From positions 1,736,001 through 1,800,000 of the forward strand of contig NZ_WYDQ01000001.1 of assembly GCF_024105635.1 (NCBI RefSeq): a stretch of DNA of 64,000 nucleotides. The letters run 5' to 3'. The translations under genes were made by a program, and so were the position numbers. Below, one piece after another: positions 28,730 to 37,857 of the stretch. Each line of letters opens with the position of its first letter. The first letter of the stretch is position 1. This stretch comes from Oceanicola sp. 502str15. Lineage in GTDB: Bacteria > Pseudomonadota > Alphaproteobacteria > Rhodobacterales > Rhodobacteraceae. The notes under the pieces were generated by a model that worked only from the letters and a program-made list of their open reading frames with translations, made no database searches and was not told where the DNA came from.

Positions 28730-30532
28730 ATGGCGATTGTGACGAAGCGGATTTTTGCGGCGATCTGGATGATGTTTGCGGTGATTGCGGCAGGTGGCGG
28801 GGCCTCGGCCCAGAGCACTGTCTTTCTCCAGATCGAGGCCCAGCCCACCCTCGCCGAGGCCGAGGCACGGGCGCGCGCCTATTCCGCAGCCTTCCCCAAC
28901 ACGGTCGGCTTCCGGATGCGCTCGGGCTGGTATGCCATCGCGCTCGGCCCCTACGCCCCGCTCGACGCCAACCGCGAGCTGGCCGCGCTGAAGCGCGAGC
29001 GCCTCGTGCCCGCCGACAGCTTCATCGCCTTTCCCCAGCAGTTCCGCCAGCAGTTCTGGCCGGTCGGCGCCGACACGCTGAACGCCCCCGCCCCAGAAAC
29101 GACCTCCGAAGCCGAGCCCGAGCCTCAAGCCGAGCCCACCAGCCCCGAGGCCGAGCCCGACGCCGTCGTCGTGGCCGAACCCGAGCCGGTGCAGCCCGCC
29201 ATCCCCGAGGAAACTCCGGCCGAGGCCCGCCGCTCCGAGGCCCAGCTCAGCCGCGACGAACGCGCCGCGCTGCAGGAGGCGCTCAAGTGGGAGGGCTTCT
29301 ACGACGGCGCCATCGACGCCTCCTTCGGCCGCGGCACCCGTGGCTCCATGGCCGACTACCAGGCCTCGCGCGGCTACGAGCCCACCGGCATCCTCACCAC
29401 CGCCCAGCGCAACGAGCTGATGGAAGGCTACCGCGCCGAATTCGCCGCCCTCGGCCTCGCCCAGCTCACCGACGAGCGCGCCGGCATCGACCTGATCGCC
29501 CCCATGGGCCTCGTGCAGTTCGACCACATCGAACCGCCCTTCGTCCATTACACGCCCAGCAACGACCGTGGCGTGCGCCTGCTGCTGATCTCCCAATCCG
29601 GCGACCAGCGCACGCTCTACGGCCTCTACGACATCCTCCAGACCCTCACCATCGTGCCCGAAGAGGGCGAGCGCAGCCGCTCCGAGCGCAGCTTCGAGCT
29701 GACCGGGCAAAGCGCCGAGCTGCACAGCTACACCTACGCCCGCCTCGATGGCGGCGCGGTGAAGGGCTTCACCCTCGTCTGGAAGCCCGGCGACGCCAAG
29801 ATCATGGCTGCCGTGGTCAAGCAGATGCGCGAGAGCTTCACCCCCACCGCCGCCATCCTCTCCGACACCGCCGGTGCCAGCGGCGAGGAGCAGCGGGTCG
29901 ATCTCATGGCCGGGCTCGAAATCCGCACCCCCGAGGTCTCGCGCTCGGGCTTCTACATCGACGAGGCCGGCGCCGTGCTGACCACGACCGAGGTGCTCGG
30001 CCAATGCGGCCGCGTCACCATCGACGACACCTACGAGGCCGATATCGCCGCGCGCAACGACACCCTCGGCCTCGCCCTGCTGAAGCCGCGCCAGCCGCTG
30101 GTGCCGCTGGGCCACGCCCGCTTCGCCTCCACCACGCCCCGCCTCAAGTCCGAGGTCGCGGTGGCCGGCTACAGCTACGAGGATGTCCTCAGCCTGCCCA
30201 CCGTCACCTTCGGCACCCTCGCCGACCTGCGCGGGCTGAACGGCGAAAGCGACATGCAGCGCCTCGATCTCGCGACCCTGCCCGGCGATGCCGGCGGCCC
30301 GGTCATCGACCAGTCCGGCGCGGTCATGGGAATGCTCCTCGCCCGTGGCGAGGACGGCAGCCGCCAGCTTCCCGAAAACGTGCAATTCGCCGCCTCCGTG
30401 CCCGCAATCGCCGAGTTCCTCTCCACCGCCGGCCTGTCGCCCGCCGCCTCCGAAGGCGGCACCGCGCTGGCCCCGGAAGACATCACTACGCTGGCCGAGG
30501 GCATGACGGTTCTGGTGAGCTGCTGGGAATGA
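28730..30532 (+). CDS. Secreted protein: SPOR-like, PG-binding and inactive trypsin-like domains
   Basis: 600 residues. Signal peptide 1-27 (ends GASA). A SPOR-like segment covers about 30-105, then an acidic Pro/Glu linker, a PG_binding_1 domain (WEGFYDGAIDASFGRGTRG) near 180-235, and a C-terminal trypsin-like fold. The active sites are lost: the GDSGGP motif is GDAGGP (A521), the His position in the usual NHVV segment is TEVL (E421), and the Asp before LALL is G447. It is probably a periplasmic peptidoglycan-binding scaffold or inhibitor rather than a protease. ATG 28730 was chosen for the signal peptide; 28703 is possible. Confidence 0.8.
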   Translation: MAIVTKRIFAAIWMMFAVIAAGGGASAQSTVFLQIEAQPTLAEAEARARAYSAAFPNTVGFRMRSGWYAIALGPYAPLDANRELAALKRERLVPADSFIAFPQQFRQQFWPVGADTLNAPAPETTSEAEPEPQAEPTSPEAEPDAVVVAEPEPVQPAIPEETPAEARRSEAQLSRDERAALQEALKWEGFYDGAIDASFGRGTRGSMADYQASRGYEPTGILTTAQRNELMEGYRAEFAALGLAQLTDERAGIDLIAPMGLVQFDHIEPPFVHYTPSNDRGVRLLLISQSGDQRTLYGLYDILQTLTIVPEEGERSRSERSFELTGQSAELHSYTYARLDGGAVKGFTLVWKPGDAKIMAAVVKQMRESFTPTAAILSDTAGASGEEQRVDLMAGLEIRTPEVSRSGFYIDEAGAVLTTTEVLGQCGRVTIDDTYEADIAARNDTLGLALLKPRQPLVPLGHARFASTTPRLKSEVAVAGYSYEDVLSLPTVTFGTLADLRGLNGESDMQRLDLATLPGDAGGPVIDQSGAVMGMLLARGEDGSRQLPENVQFAASVPAIAEFLSTAGLSPAASEGGTALAPEDITTLAEGMTVLVSCWE

Positions 30533-30542
30533 AGTGGGGTAG

Positions 30543-30593
30543 CACCCACCCTACAGCCCGCACCGACCGGCGCGACAGACTGTAGGGTGGGTG
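30543..30593. repeat. 14-bp inverted repeat between convergent genes
   Basis: CACCCACCCTACAG (30543-30556) and CTGTAGGGTGGGTG (30580-30593) are perfect reverse complements with 23 bp between them. It lies between the 3' ends of the SPOR/pseudo-protease gene and trkH, so it may end both transcripts. GGTGGGTGAAACCC-type sequences recur near 61575, and this is a widespread REP-like motif. Confidence 0.75.
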
Positions 30594-30618
30594 AAACCCA
30601 CCACCCACGGGCCAAACC

Positions 30619-32067
30619 TCAGGCCCGCCAGAAATTCACCGTGAACAGCGCATAGACCGCCAGCACCTCGAGCCGCCCCACCAGCATCCCGCCGGCCAGC
30701 AGCCATTTCGCCGTGTCGTTCAGCGTGCTGAAATTCCCCGCCGGCCCGATGATGTCCCCCAGACCGGGGCCGATATTGGCAATCGCCGTCGCCGCGCCCG
30801 ACACCGAGGTTGTGAAATCCAGCCCGGTAAAGCTCAGCAGCACCGACAGCGCCCCCAGCGACACCGTGAACAGCACGAAGAAGCTCATCACCGACGACAA
30901 CACATCCTCGCCGATCGGCCGCCCGTCATAGCGCGGCGTGAAGACCCCCGAGGGCGAGTGGATCGTGCGGATCTGGCTCTTGATCGAGGCGAACAGCAGC
31001 TGGTAGCGGAAGATCTTCACCGAGCAGGCGGTCGAGCCGGCGCAGCCCCCGATCAGCCCGATGAAGAAGAACATGATCACCAGAAACCCGCCCCACTGCA
31101 TGTAATCCACAGAGGCATAGCCGGTGCCCGACATGATCGAGGTGATGTTGAACAGCCCCTCCCGCATCGCCTGCTCCCAGTGATGCGGAAAGATCGAGGT
31201 CAGGATCAGCGTGGTGACCAGCACGAGGATCGCGATGATCGCCAGAAACACCCGCACCTGGCTGTCGCGCCAGAGCGGCGTCGCATTGCCGTTGACCAGC
31301 TGCACGTAGCGCACAAAGGGCAGCGCCGCGAGGATCATGAAAACCGAGGCCGCGTATTCCGGCGCGCCCTGGAAGGTGCCGAAACTCGCGTCGTAGTTCG
31401 AAAATCCCCCGGTGCTCACCGTCGTGAGCGCATGCACCAGCGCATCGAACCCGTTCATCCCGAGAAACAGGTAGGTCAGCATGCAGGACACCGTGATGAC
31501 GATGTAGATCACCGAGATCTGCGCCGCGATCTGCGTCGCCCGCGGCAGGATCTTTCCCATGGTCTCAAAGGCTTCCGACCGGAAGATCTGCATGCCCCCC
31601 ACCTTCAGCTCGGGCAGGAACACCATGGCGACAACGATGATGCCGATGCCGCCGAGCCATTGCAGGATGCCCCGCCAGAGCAGGATGCCATGGGGCAGGT
31701 CGTCAAGCCCGGTAAACACGGTGGAGCCGGTCGTCGTCAGCCCCGACATCGCCTCGAAGAAGGCATCCACCACCCGCGCATCCGTCGCCCCGAAGATGAA
31801 GGGGATCGACCCGAACAGCGGCAGCGCCACCCAGACCAGCGTGGTCAGCAGAAAGGTCTGGCGCAGCGTCAGCCCCTCGCTCACCCCGTTGGCGCAGGCC
31901 AGCGCAATGAGCCCGCCACAAAGCATGGTGATGATCCCGCTCTCCAGGAACACCGGCCAATGGCTGTTGCCCTCATAGAGGTCGACCGCCATGGGCAGCA
32001 GCATCATGACCCCGAGAAAAGCGGTAAGAAGGCCGATGACATAACCGACCGGGCGAACGTCGAACAT
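30619..32067 (-). CDS. trkH: TrkH family potassium uptake protein
   Basis: 482 residues, polytopic inner-membrane protein with the four selectivity-filter-like loops of TrkH/KtrB: TTTGSTVF, TVSTGGFSN, MSGTGYASVDY and IANIGPGLG. It takes up K+ using membrane potential, normally with the TrkA regulator, whose gene is not here. The start at 32067 (MFDVRPVGYVIGLL) fits family members. The gene is alone on its strand, with a 760-bp gap upstream. Confidence 0.94.
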   Translation of the reverse strand: MFDVRPVGYVIGLLTAFLGVMMLLPMAVDLYEGNSHWPVFLESGIITMLCGGLIALACANGVSEGLTLRQTFLLTTLVWVALPLFGSIPFIFGATDARVVDAFFEAMSGLTTTGSTVFTGLDDLPHGILLWRGILQWLGGIGIIVVAMVFLPELKVGGMQIFRSEAFETMGKILPRATQIAAQISVIYIVITVSCMLTYLFLGMNGFDALVHALTTVSTGGFSNYDASFGTFQGAPEYAASVFMILAALPFVRYVQLVNGNATPLWRDSQVRVFLAIIAILVLVTTLILTSIFPHHWEQAMREGLFNITSIMSGTGYASVDYMQWGGFLVIMFFFIGLIGGCAGSTACSVKIFRYQLLFASIKSQIRTIHSPSGVFTPRYDGRPIGEDVLSSVMSFFVLFTVSLGALSVLLSFTGLDFTTSVSGAATAIANIGPGLGDIIGPAGNFSTLNDTAKWLLAGGMLVGRLEVLAVYALFTVNFWRA

Positions 32068-32827
32068 GGGGCAGAGCGTTGGCGTGGCCCGGCGAAAGTG
32101 TCAAGCCACGCCGATCAGGGCGCCCCGCATGAAGCCGGACCCCGTGGCAGATTGTGCGCCTGCGACAGCACCGGCCCCAGCCTCACCCCCATCACCCGCG
32201 CAGGCTCTGACGCCCCATTCCCGCACAGACCCGAACGGCCCCGGCCAACGCCGCGCCTGTCACCAACACAGGGCCCAAACCCCGACGCCAACTTGCAAAG
32301 CTCGAAACCGCCGCACCACCTCATCGCAAGCCGGCGGCGTCCAGCGGCGCAAGACATTCTCCCGCCGCGCAGCCAGCCCATCACCTCCTCCGGCCCACGA
32401 AGGTCCATCATCACCCGGGCCCCGAGGATATCAAGCAACGCCCTGCCCCAAAGCCCCATCGCAGCCAGGCCAACCAAATGTCGCACACCCCCACGAGCCA
32501 TCCCCAAGCCATTCAACCGCATGGGCCACACACATGTCGGTCTCGCCGCAAACAACCTTGCCAAACCCGATGAAGTGCCGCTCCGCCCGCCCCGGCAAGA
32601 AGGCCACCGGCGTCAGAAAGGCCCCCGCCCTCCAGACCCAAACCGCCCCAGCCAGCAATTACCCGATATCATGCTGAACACCGCCACCCGAACCAGCCCC
32701 GCCCCGCCCATTTTCTTGCTGCAAATATCTCCGGGGGCGTGGGGGCAGCGCCCCACTCCAACCCCCGCCCCCAAATCCACCACTGGCCATCCGCCGTAGG
32801 GCGGGACTTGTCCCGCCAGCCCGGCCC
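32068..32827. other. 760-bp gap with possible decayed sequence
   Basis: No supported gene. Two overlapping minus-strand frames (32431-32658 and 32115-32564) have unusual composition with Cys and Trp (for example ERHFIGFGKVVCGETDMCVA) but no ribosome site, no family resemblance and different frames, so a broken gene is possible. The trkH promoter should be near 32070-32150. Repeat copy A and a GTAGGGCGGGACTTGTCCCGCC-type hairpin lie near the purU end. Confidence 0.4.
32709..32755 (+). repeat. CATTTTCTTG element, copy A
   Basis: CATTTTCTTGCTGCAAATAT is followed by CTCCGGGGGC and a hairpin (GTGGGGGC ... GCCCCAC). It is one of five copies in the window (32709, 35302, 43876, 50557 and 52460 on the minus strand). 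It lies 73 bp after the purU stop, pointing towards purU. Confidence 0.8.
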
Positions 32828-33712
32828 CTACCCCATCCGCTCGGAGCGATACCCCCCCGGCGAGGCCGGAAACACCACCGTCTTGGTCCCGTTCATCAGC
32901 ACCCGGTGATGAATGAAGGCATGGATCGCCCGAGCAAACACCTGCGCCTCCACATCGCGGCCAAGGCTCACATAATCCTCCCCGCTCTGCGCATGGGTCA
33001 CCCGCACCGTGTCCTGCTCGATGATCGGCCCCTCATCCAGATCGGCGGTGACAAAATGCGCCGTCGCGCCAATCAGCTTCACCCCGCGCTCGAAGGCCTG
33101 CTTGTAGGGGTTCGCCCCCTTGAAGCTCGGCAGAAACGAGTGGTGAATATTGATGATCCGCCCCGCCATCTTCTGGCACATCTGGTCGCTCAGCACCTGC
33201 ATGTAGCGCGCCAGCACCACCAGCTCGGCCCCGGTCTCCTCCACCACATCCATGATCCGCTGCTCGGCCTGCAGCTTGTTCTCCTTCGTCACCTTGATGT
33301 GGTGAAACGGAATATCGTGGTTCACCACGACCTTCTGATAATCCAGATGGTTCGACACCACCGCCACGATCTCGATCGGCAGCGCCCCGATCCGCCAGCG
33401 ATAGAGCAGATCGTTCAGGCAATGCCCGAAGCGGCTCACCATGATGATCACCTTCATCTTCTGCGCATCGTCATGAATCGCCCAATCCATCGCAAAGGGC
33501 GCCCCCACCGCCTCGAAACCCTCGCGCAGCGCCGCGAGGCTTTCGCCATCCTCGCTCACAAAACTCGTCCGCATGAAGAAGTTGCCGGTGCCGGGGTCGT
33601 CGAACTGCGCGGAATCGGTGATGTTGCAGCCCTTCTCGGCCAGAAAACCGGAAATCGCGGCCACGATCCCCCGGGTCGAAGGGCAGGTGACAGTCAGGGT
33701 GTAGGTGCTCAT
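32828..33712 (-). CDS. purU: Formyltetrahydrofolate deformylase
   Basis: 294 residues. It hydrolyses 10-formyl-THF to THF and formate, balancing one-carbon pools. The N-terminal ACT domain (LTVTCPSTRGIVAAISGFLAE) is followed by a formyltransferase-like domain with the active-site residues in IINIHHSFLPSFKGANPY (Asn, His) and THADLDEGPIIEQD-like TADLDEGPIIEQD (Asp). The length is normal. It is alone on its strand. Confidence 0.95.
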   Translation of the reverse strand: MSTYTLTVTCPSTRGIVAAISGFLAEKGCNITDSAQFDDPGTGNFFMRTSFVSEDGESLAALREGFEAVGAPFAMDWAIHDDAQKMKVIIMVSRFGHCLNDLLYRWRIGALPIEIVAVVSNHLDYQKVVVNHDIPFHHIKVTKENKLQAEQRIMDVVEETGAELVVLARYMQVLSDQMCQKMAGRIINIHHSFLPSFKGANPYKQAFERGVKLIGATAHFVTADLDEGPIIEQDTVRVTHAQSGEDYVSLGRDVEAQVFARAIHAFIHHRVLMNGTKTVVFPASPGGYRSERMG

Positions 33713-33870
33713 TTGGCGTCCTTGCGGGTCAATCTCTGGTGCTTCGGAGTAGCAGCGGCGGGGCCTGCGTCAATCCGGGTTCAGGGCGACGTTATGGCCT
33801 GCGCAACATTCCGATTGCTCCAATGCGACGCTTTATGTTCCGATAGGTCACATGTGACGGGGAGCATGGG

Positions 33871-34785
33871 GTGGAACTGGTCGACAGCGCGCGCATCAAG
33901 GCGGGACCGGGCTGCAACTGCATGGCGGGCCGGGTGGTTTTCGAGCCGCGTCGCGCCCTCTGGTGGGTCGGCCACGGGCTCGGCGGCCTCGCCGCCCTCA
34001 CCCTCTTCCCCTCGCTCGCCGGCCTCGCGGCCTTCCTCGCCCTCACCGCGCTCACCATCTGCGCCGGCCACTCCGTCGGCATGCACCGCCTGCTGATCCA
34101 CCGCGCCTTCACCACCCCGCTCTGGCTCGAGCGCCTGCTGGTCTGGCTCGGCACCCTCGTCGGCATGGCCGGCCCCTTCGGCATGATCCGCGCCCACGAC
34201 ATGCGCGACTGGCACCAGCGCCAGTCCACCTGCCCGCCCCATCCCGCGCACGAGGCGGGCTTCTTCCGCGATGGCTACTGGCAGCTGATGTGCCGCTACC
34301 AGCTCACCCACCCGCCCCGGCTCGAGATCGAGCCGCAGGTCGCCCGCGACCGCTTCTACCGCCTCATCGAACGCACATGGATGGCCCAGCAGCTGCCCCT
34401 TGCCGCCGCCCTCTGGCTGCTCGGCGGCTGGGGCCTCGTGCTCTGGGGCATCTGCCTGCGGGTCTGGGTGTCGCTCACCATGCACTGGCTGGTCGGCCAC
34501 TTCTGCCACCGGAGCGGGCACCAGGGCTGGCACATCGCGGGCCTCCCGGTACAGGGCTACAACCTGCCGGGCTGGTCGCTCCTCACCTTCGGTGAAAACT
34601 GGCACGGCAACCACCACGCCTTCCCCCACTCCGCCCGCCTCGGCCTCGAGACCGGCCAGCTCGACCCCGGCTACTGGCTCATCCGCTGCCTCGCCGCCCT
34701 CGGCCTCGCCACCAACATCCACCTCCCCGCCAGCCAGCCCCCGCGCCCGGGGCTCACCCGCCTTCCGGGAACCCCCGCCGAATGA
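33871..34785 (+). CDS. Membrane fatty acid desaturase
   Basis: 304 residues, about four membrane helices, with the three His boxes of membrane desaturases: GHSVGMHRLLIHR, HDMRDWHQ and ENWHGNHHAF. A di-iron centre introduces a cis double bond in an acyl chain. It looks like the stearoyl-CoA/Delta9 group, but the substrate and position cannot be read from sequence. The start is GTG 33871, with ACGGGGAG 6 bp upstream; the ATG at 33866 is out of frame. The GNAT gene overlaps the stop as ATGA. Confidence 0.9.
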   Translation: MELVDSARIKAGPGCNCMAGRVVFEPRRALWWVGHGLGGLAALTLFPSLAGLAAFLALTALTICAGHSVGMHRLLIHRAFTTPLWLERLLVWLGTLVGMAGPFGMIRAHDMRDWHQRQSTCPPHPAHEAGFFRDGYWQLMCRYQLTHPPRLEIEPQVARDRFYRLIERTWMAQQLPLAAALWLLGGWGLVLWGICLRVWVSLTMHWLVGHFCHRSGHQGWHIAGLPVQGYNLPGWSLLTFGENWHGNHHAFPHSARLGLETGQLDPGYWLIRCLAALGLATNIHLPASQPPRPGLTRLPGTPAE

Positions 34786-35285
34786 GTGCCCCCACCATCC
34801 GCCCGCTCGATGCGCAATCGGACCTTGCCGCCATCACCGCCTTCTACCGGGCCGCCCCCGACTACTGGCTGATGGCCGATGGCACCGCACCCGATGCCGC
34901 CAAGGACGCCGCCTTCTTCACCGACGGCCCGCCGGGCTGCGACCCGACCGCCTCCCACCGCCTCGGCCTCTTCCTCGGCCCCCGCCTCTCGGGCCTCGCC
35001 GAACTCTCCTTCGGCTTCCCCGACCCCGCCGACGCCTACCTCGGCTTCCTCATGCTCGGCCCCTGGGCGCGCAACGCCGGCCACGGCCGCACCCTGCTGG
35101 CCCATGTCGAAACCCTCGCCCGCGCCGCCAAGAGCCCCCGCCTCCTCCTTGCGGTCCTGCAAGCCAACCCCCGCGCCCGCGCCTTCTGGCAGCGCGAAGG
35201 CTTCCGAGACACCGGAACGAGCGGCAGCTACACCACCACCACCGGCGTGACCCACCACCTGAACCGCATGGCAAAACCGCTCTGA
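34782..35285 (+). CDS. GNAT family N-acetyltransferase
   Basis: 167 residues. It starts IRPLDAQSDLAAITAFYR and has the GNAT acetyl-CoA-binding segment LGPWARNAGHGRTLLAHVE, then NPRARAFWQREGFRDTGT, typical of the fourth motif. The acceptor is unknown. Its start overlaps the desaturase stop by 4 bp (ATGA), so the two are co-translated. Repeat copy B starts 17 bp after the stop. Confidence 0.88.
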   Translation: MSAPTIRPLDAQSDLAAITAFYRAAPDYWLMADGTAPDAAKDAAFFTDGPPGCDPTASHRLGLFLGPRLSGLAELSFGFPDPADAYLGFLMLGPWARNAGHGRTLLAHVETLARAAKSPRLLLAVLQANPRARAFWQREGFRDTGTSGSYTTTTGVTHHLNRMAKPL

Positions 35286-35301
35286 AAGCGCCCGCCCTGC
35301 C

Positions 35302-35329
35302 CTTCATCTTGGTCCAAATATCTCCGGGG
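35302..35329 (+). repeat. CATTTTCTTG element, copy B (diverged)
   Basis: CTTCATCTTGGTCCAAATAT then CTCCGGGG matches the repeat core with a few changes. It lies 17 bp after the GNAT stop and runs straight into three 33-bp hairpin units. Confidence 0.7.
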
Positions 35330-35428
35330 GGTGTGGGGGGCTGGCCCCCCACTAGACGGTGCGGTGTGGGGGGCTGGCCCCCCACTGTACGTCGCGGTGT
35401 GGGGCGCTCCCCCCCCACCAATCGGCGC
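35330..35428. repeat. Three tandem 33-bp hairpin units
   Basis: Units begin at 35330, 35363 and 35396 and are exactly 33 bp each. The first two carry GTGGGGGGC-TG-GCCCCCCAC, a near-perfect inverted repeat. The third is diverged (GTGGGGCGCTCCCCCCCCAC). They lie between convergent GNAT and folE2 genes. Thirty-three is a multiple of three, which makes misleading Pro-rich frames. Confidence 0.9.
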
Positions 35429-35478
35429 GATATCCGGCGCAGTCCCCACGGCCCACGCCCCCAAAGGCAAACCGCCCG

Positions 35479-36576
<1,098 letters not shown>

Positions 36577-36747
36577 GGCAATTTCCCCCTTCCATCCGGG
36601 TGCGGGCCATCGCCCTCATATGGGGCAACTGGCGGGGCTGGCAAGGCTTTCGTCGCCCCCGCCACCGACGCCCGGCGTCCACGAGCGCCATTCCGCTAGG
36701 GATTTCGCGCCCGCCCCGCTAGGCTCGCTGCCCAAAAGGAGCCCGCC

Positions 36748-37632
36748 GTGATCCCCGCCCATGAGCCGCCCGAAAAGAGCTACAAGAGCGCCGTCAGCGA
36801 CTCCACCCGCTGGGCGGAGTTCGTGCCGCGCCCCGGCGATATCGTCGTCGTCACCCCGCCCAAGTCCGGCACCACCTGGGCGCAGGCCCTGCTCGCCATG
36901 CTCATCGCAGGCGATCCCGAGGTCGATGCCCAGACCGCCCTCAAGAGCCCCTGGATCGACAGCACCTCCCGCCCCTTCTCCGAGGTCGCCGCCCGCCTCG
37001 ACGCGCAGGATCACCGCCGTCAGGTCAAATCCCACACCCCCTTCGACGGGCTGCCGTGGTGGAACGAACTGCGCTACATCGCCGTCTTTCGCCACCCGCT
37101 CGACGTGCATCTTTCCTTCCGCAACCACGTGCGCAACATGCGCCCCGAGATCTTCACCCGCCGCTACGCGCTCGATCCCGCCGCCAGCTTCGCCATGTTT
37201 CTCGAAAGCCGCGAGGTCGAGGATGCCTCGCTGCACGGCATCGCGCTGCACTACCTGCAGGCCCGGGCGCGGCACGGGCGCGAGAACCTGCTGCTGCTGC
37301 ATTATGCCGACATGATCCGCGATCTGCCCGCCGCGCTGGCCCGGATCGCCGCCCATGTCGGCATCACCGCCCCGCCCGCGCTGATGGCAGCCATCGCCGA
37401 GGCCGCCACCTTCTCCGCCATGAAGGCCAACGCCGCCCGGTTCACCCCGGCAGCGGGCCTCGGGCTCTGGCACAGCGATGCGGGGTTCTTCAACAGCGGC
37501 GGCTGCAACACCTGGCAGGGCAAGCTGGGCGAGGCCGAACTGGCCGCCTATGACGCGGCGCTCTCAGCTTTGCTGCCGCCGGACGCGCGCGCCTGGCTGG
37601 AATGGGGCGACCGGGGCCAGCCCCCGGCCTAG
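36748..37632 (+). CDS. PAPS-dependent sulfotransferase
   Basis: 294 residues. The 5'-phosphosulfate loop is TPPKSGTTWAQ near 36-46, and the 3'-phosphate-binding segment AVFRHPLDVHLSFRNH is near 111-126. A catalytic His is expected near SHTPF (about 95). It belongs to the cytosolic sulfotransferase type that moves sulfate from PAPS to a hydroxyl or amine. The acceptor is unknown. The start is GTG 36748 with AAAAGGAG 6 bp upstream; the ATG at 36761 is out of frame. Confidence 0.9.
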   Translation: MIPAHEPPEKSYKSAVSDSTRWAEFVPRPGDIVVVTPPKSGTTWAQALLAMLIAGDPEVDAQTALKSPWIDSTSRPFSEVAARLDAQDHRRQVKSHTPFDGLPWWNELRYIAVFRHPLDVHLSFRNHVRNMRPEIFTRRYALDPAASFAMFLESREVEDASLHGIALHYLQARARHGRENLLLLHYADMIRDLPAALARIAAHVGITAPPALMAAIAEAATFSAMKANAARFTPAAGLGLWHSDAGFFNSGGCNTWQGKLGEAELAAYDAALSALLPPDARAWLEWGDRGQPPA

Positions 37633-37636
37633 CCGC

Positions 37637-37816
37637 TCACCCCTCGGCCGCCCGCTCTGTGGCCTCGCCCTCGCCACGCGGCTCCTCGGCCGGCTGCGGC
37701 TCGCGCGCCCCATAGCTGAACCCGCCATAGCTGAACCCGCCATCGCCAAAGCGTGCGCCACGGGCAGGCCATACTTCCAGATGCCTGAAATCAGGGCTCG
37801 GAACAGTCGCCTTCAT
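37637..37816 (-). CDS. 59-residue protein downstream of metZ
   Basis: The frame reads MKATVPSPDFRHLEVWPARG, then ARFGDGGFSYGGFSYGAREP, then a Glu/Gly/Arg tail. GGGAG lies before ATG 37816, 41 bp after the metZ stop, so it is probably the second gene of the metZ operon and under the SAM-II leader. The repeated GGFSYG unit is a tandem duplication of 15 bp in DNA. I know no family. It is too short for many gene finders but the ribosome site and composition support it. Confidence 0.65.
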   Translation of the reverse strand: MKATVPSPDFRHLEVWPARGARFGDGGFSYGGFSYGAREPQPAEEPRGEGEATERAAEG

Positions 37817-37857
37817 CTCTTGTCTCCCAACGAATGCAGTTTGCGTGAAAAGGGCCC

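Noticed and set aside
28205..30385. 726-residue minus-strand frame opposite the SPOR/pseudo-protease gene
   Set aside because: Gly/Glu/Leu shadow; the plus strand carries a signal peptide and known domains.
32115..32564. 149-residue minus-strand frame in the trkH-purU gap
   Set aside because: No ribosome site, no recognisable family, and overlaps another weak frame in a different phase.
35330..35428. CRISPR-like reading of the 33-bp units
   Set aside because: Units abut with no spacers and are only three; no cas genes nearby.
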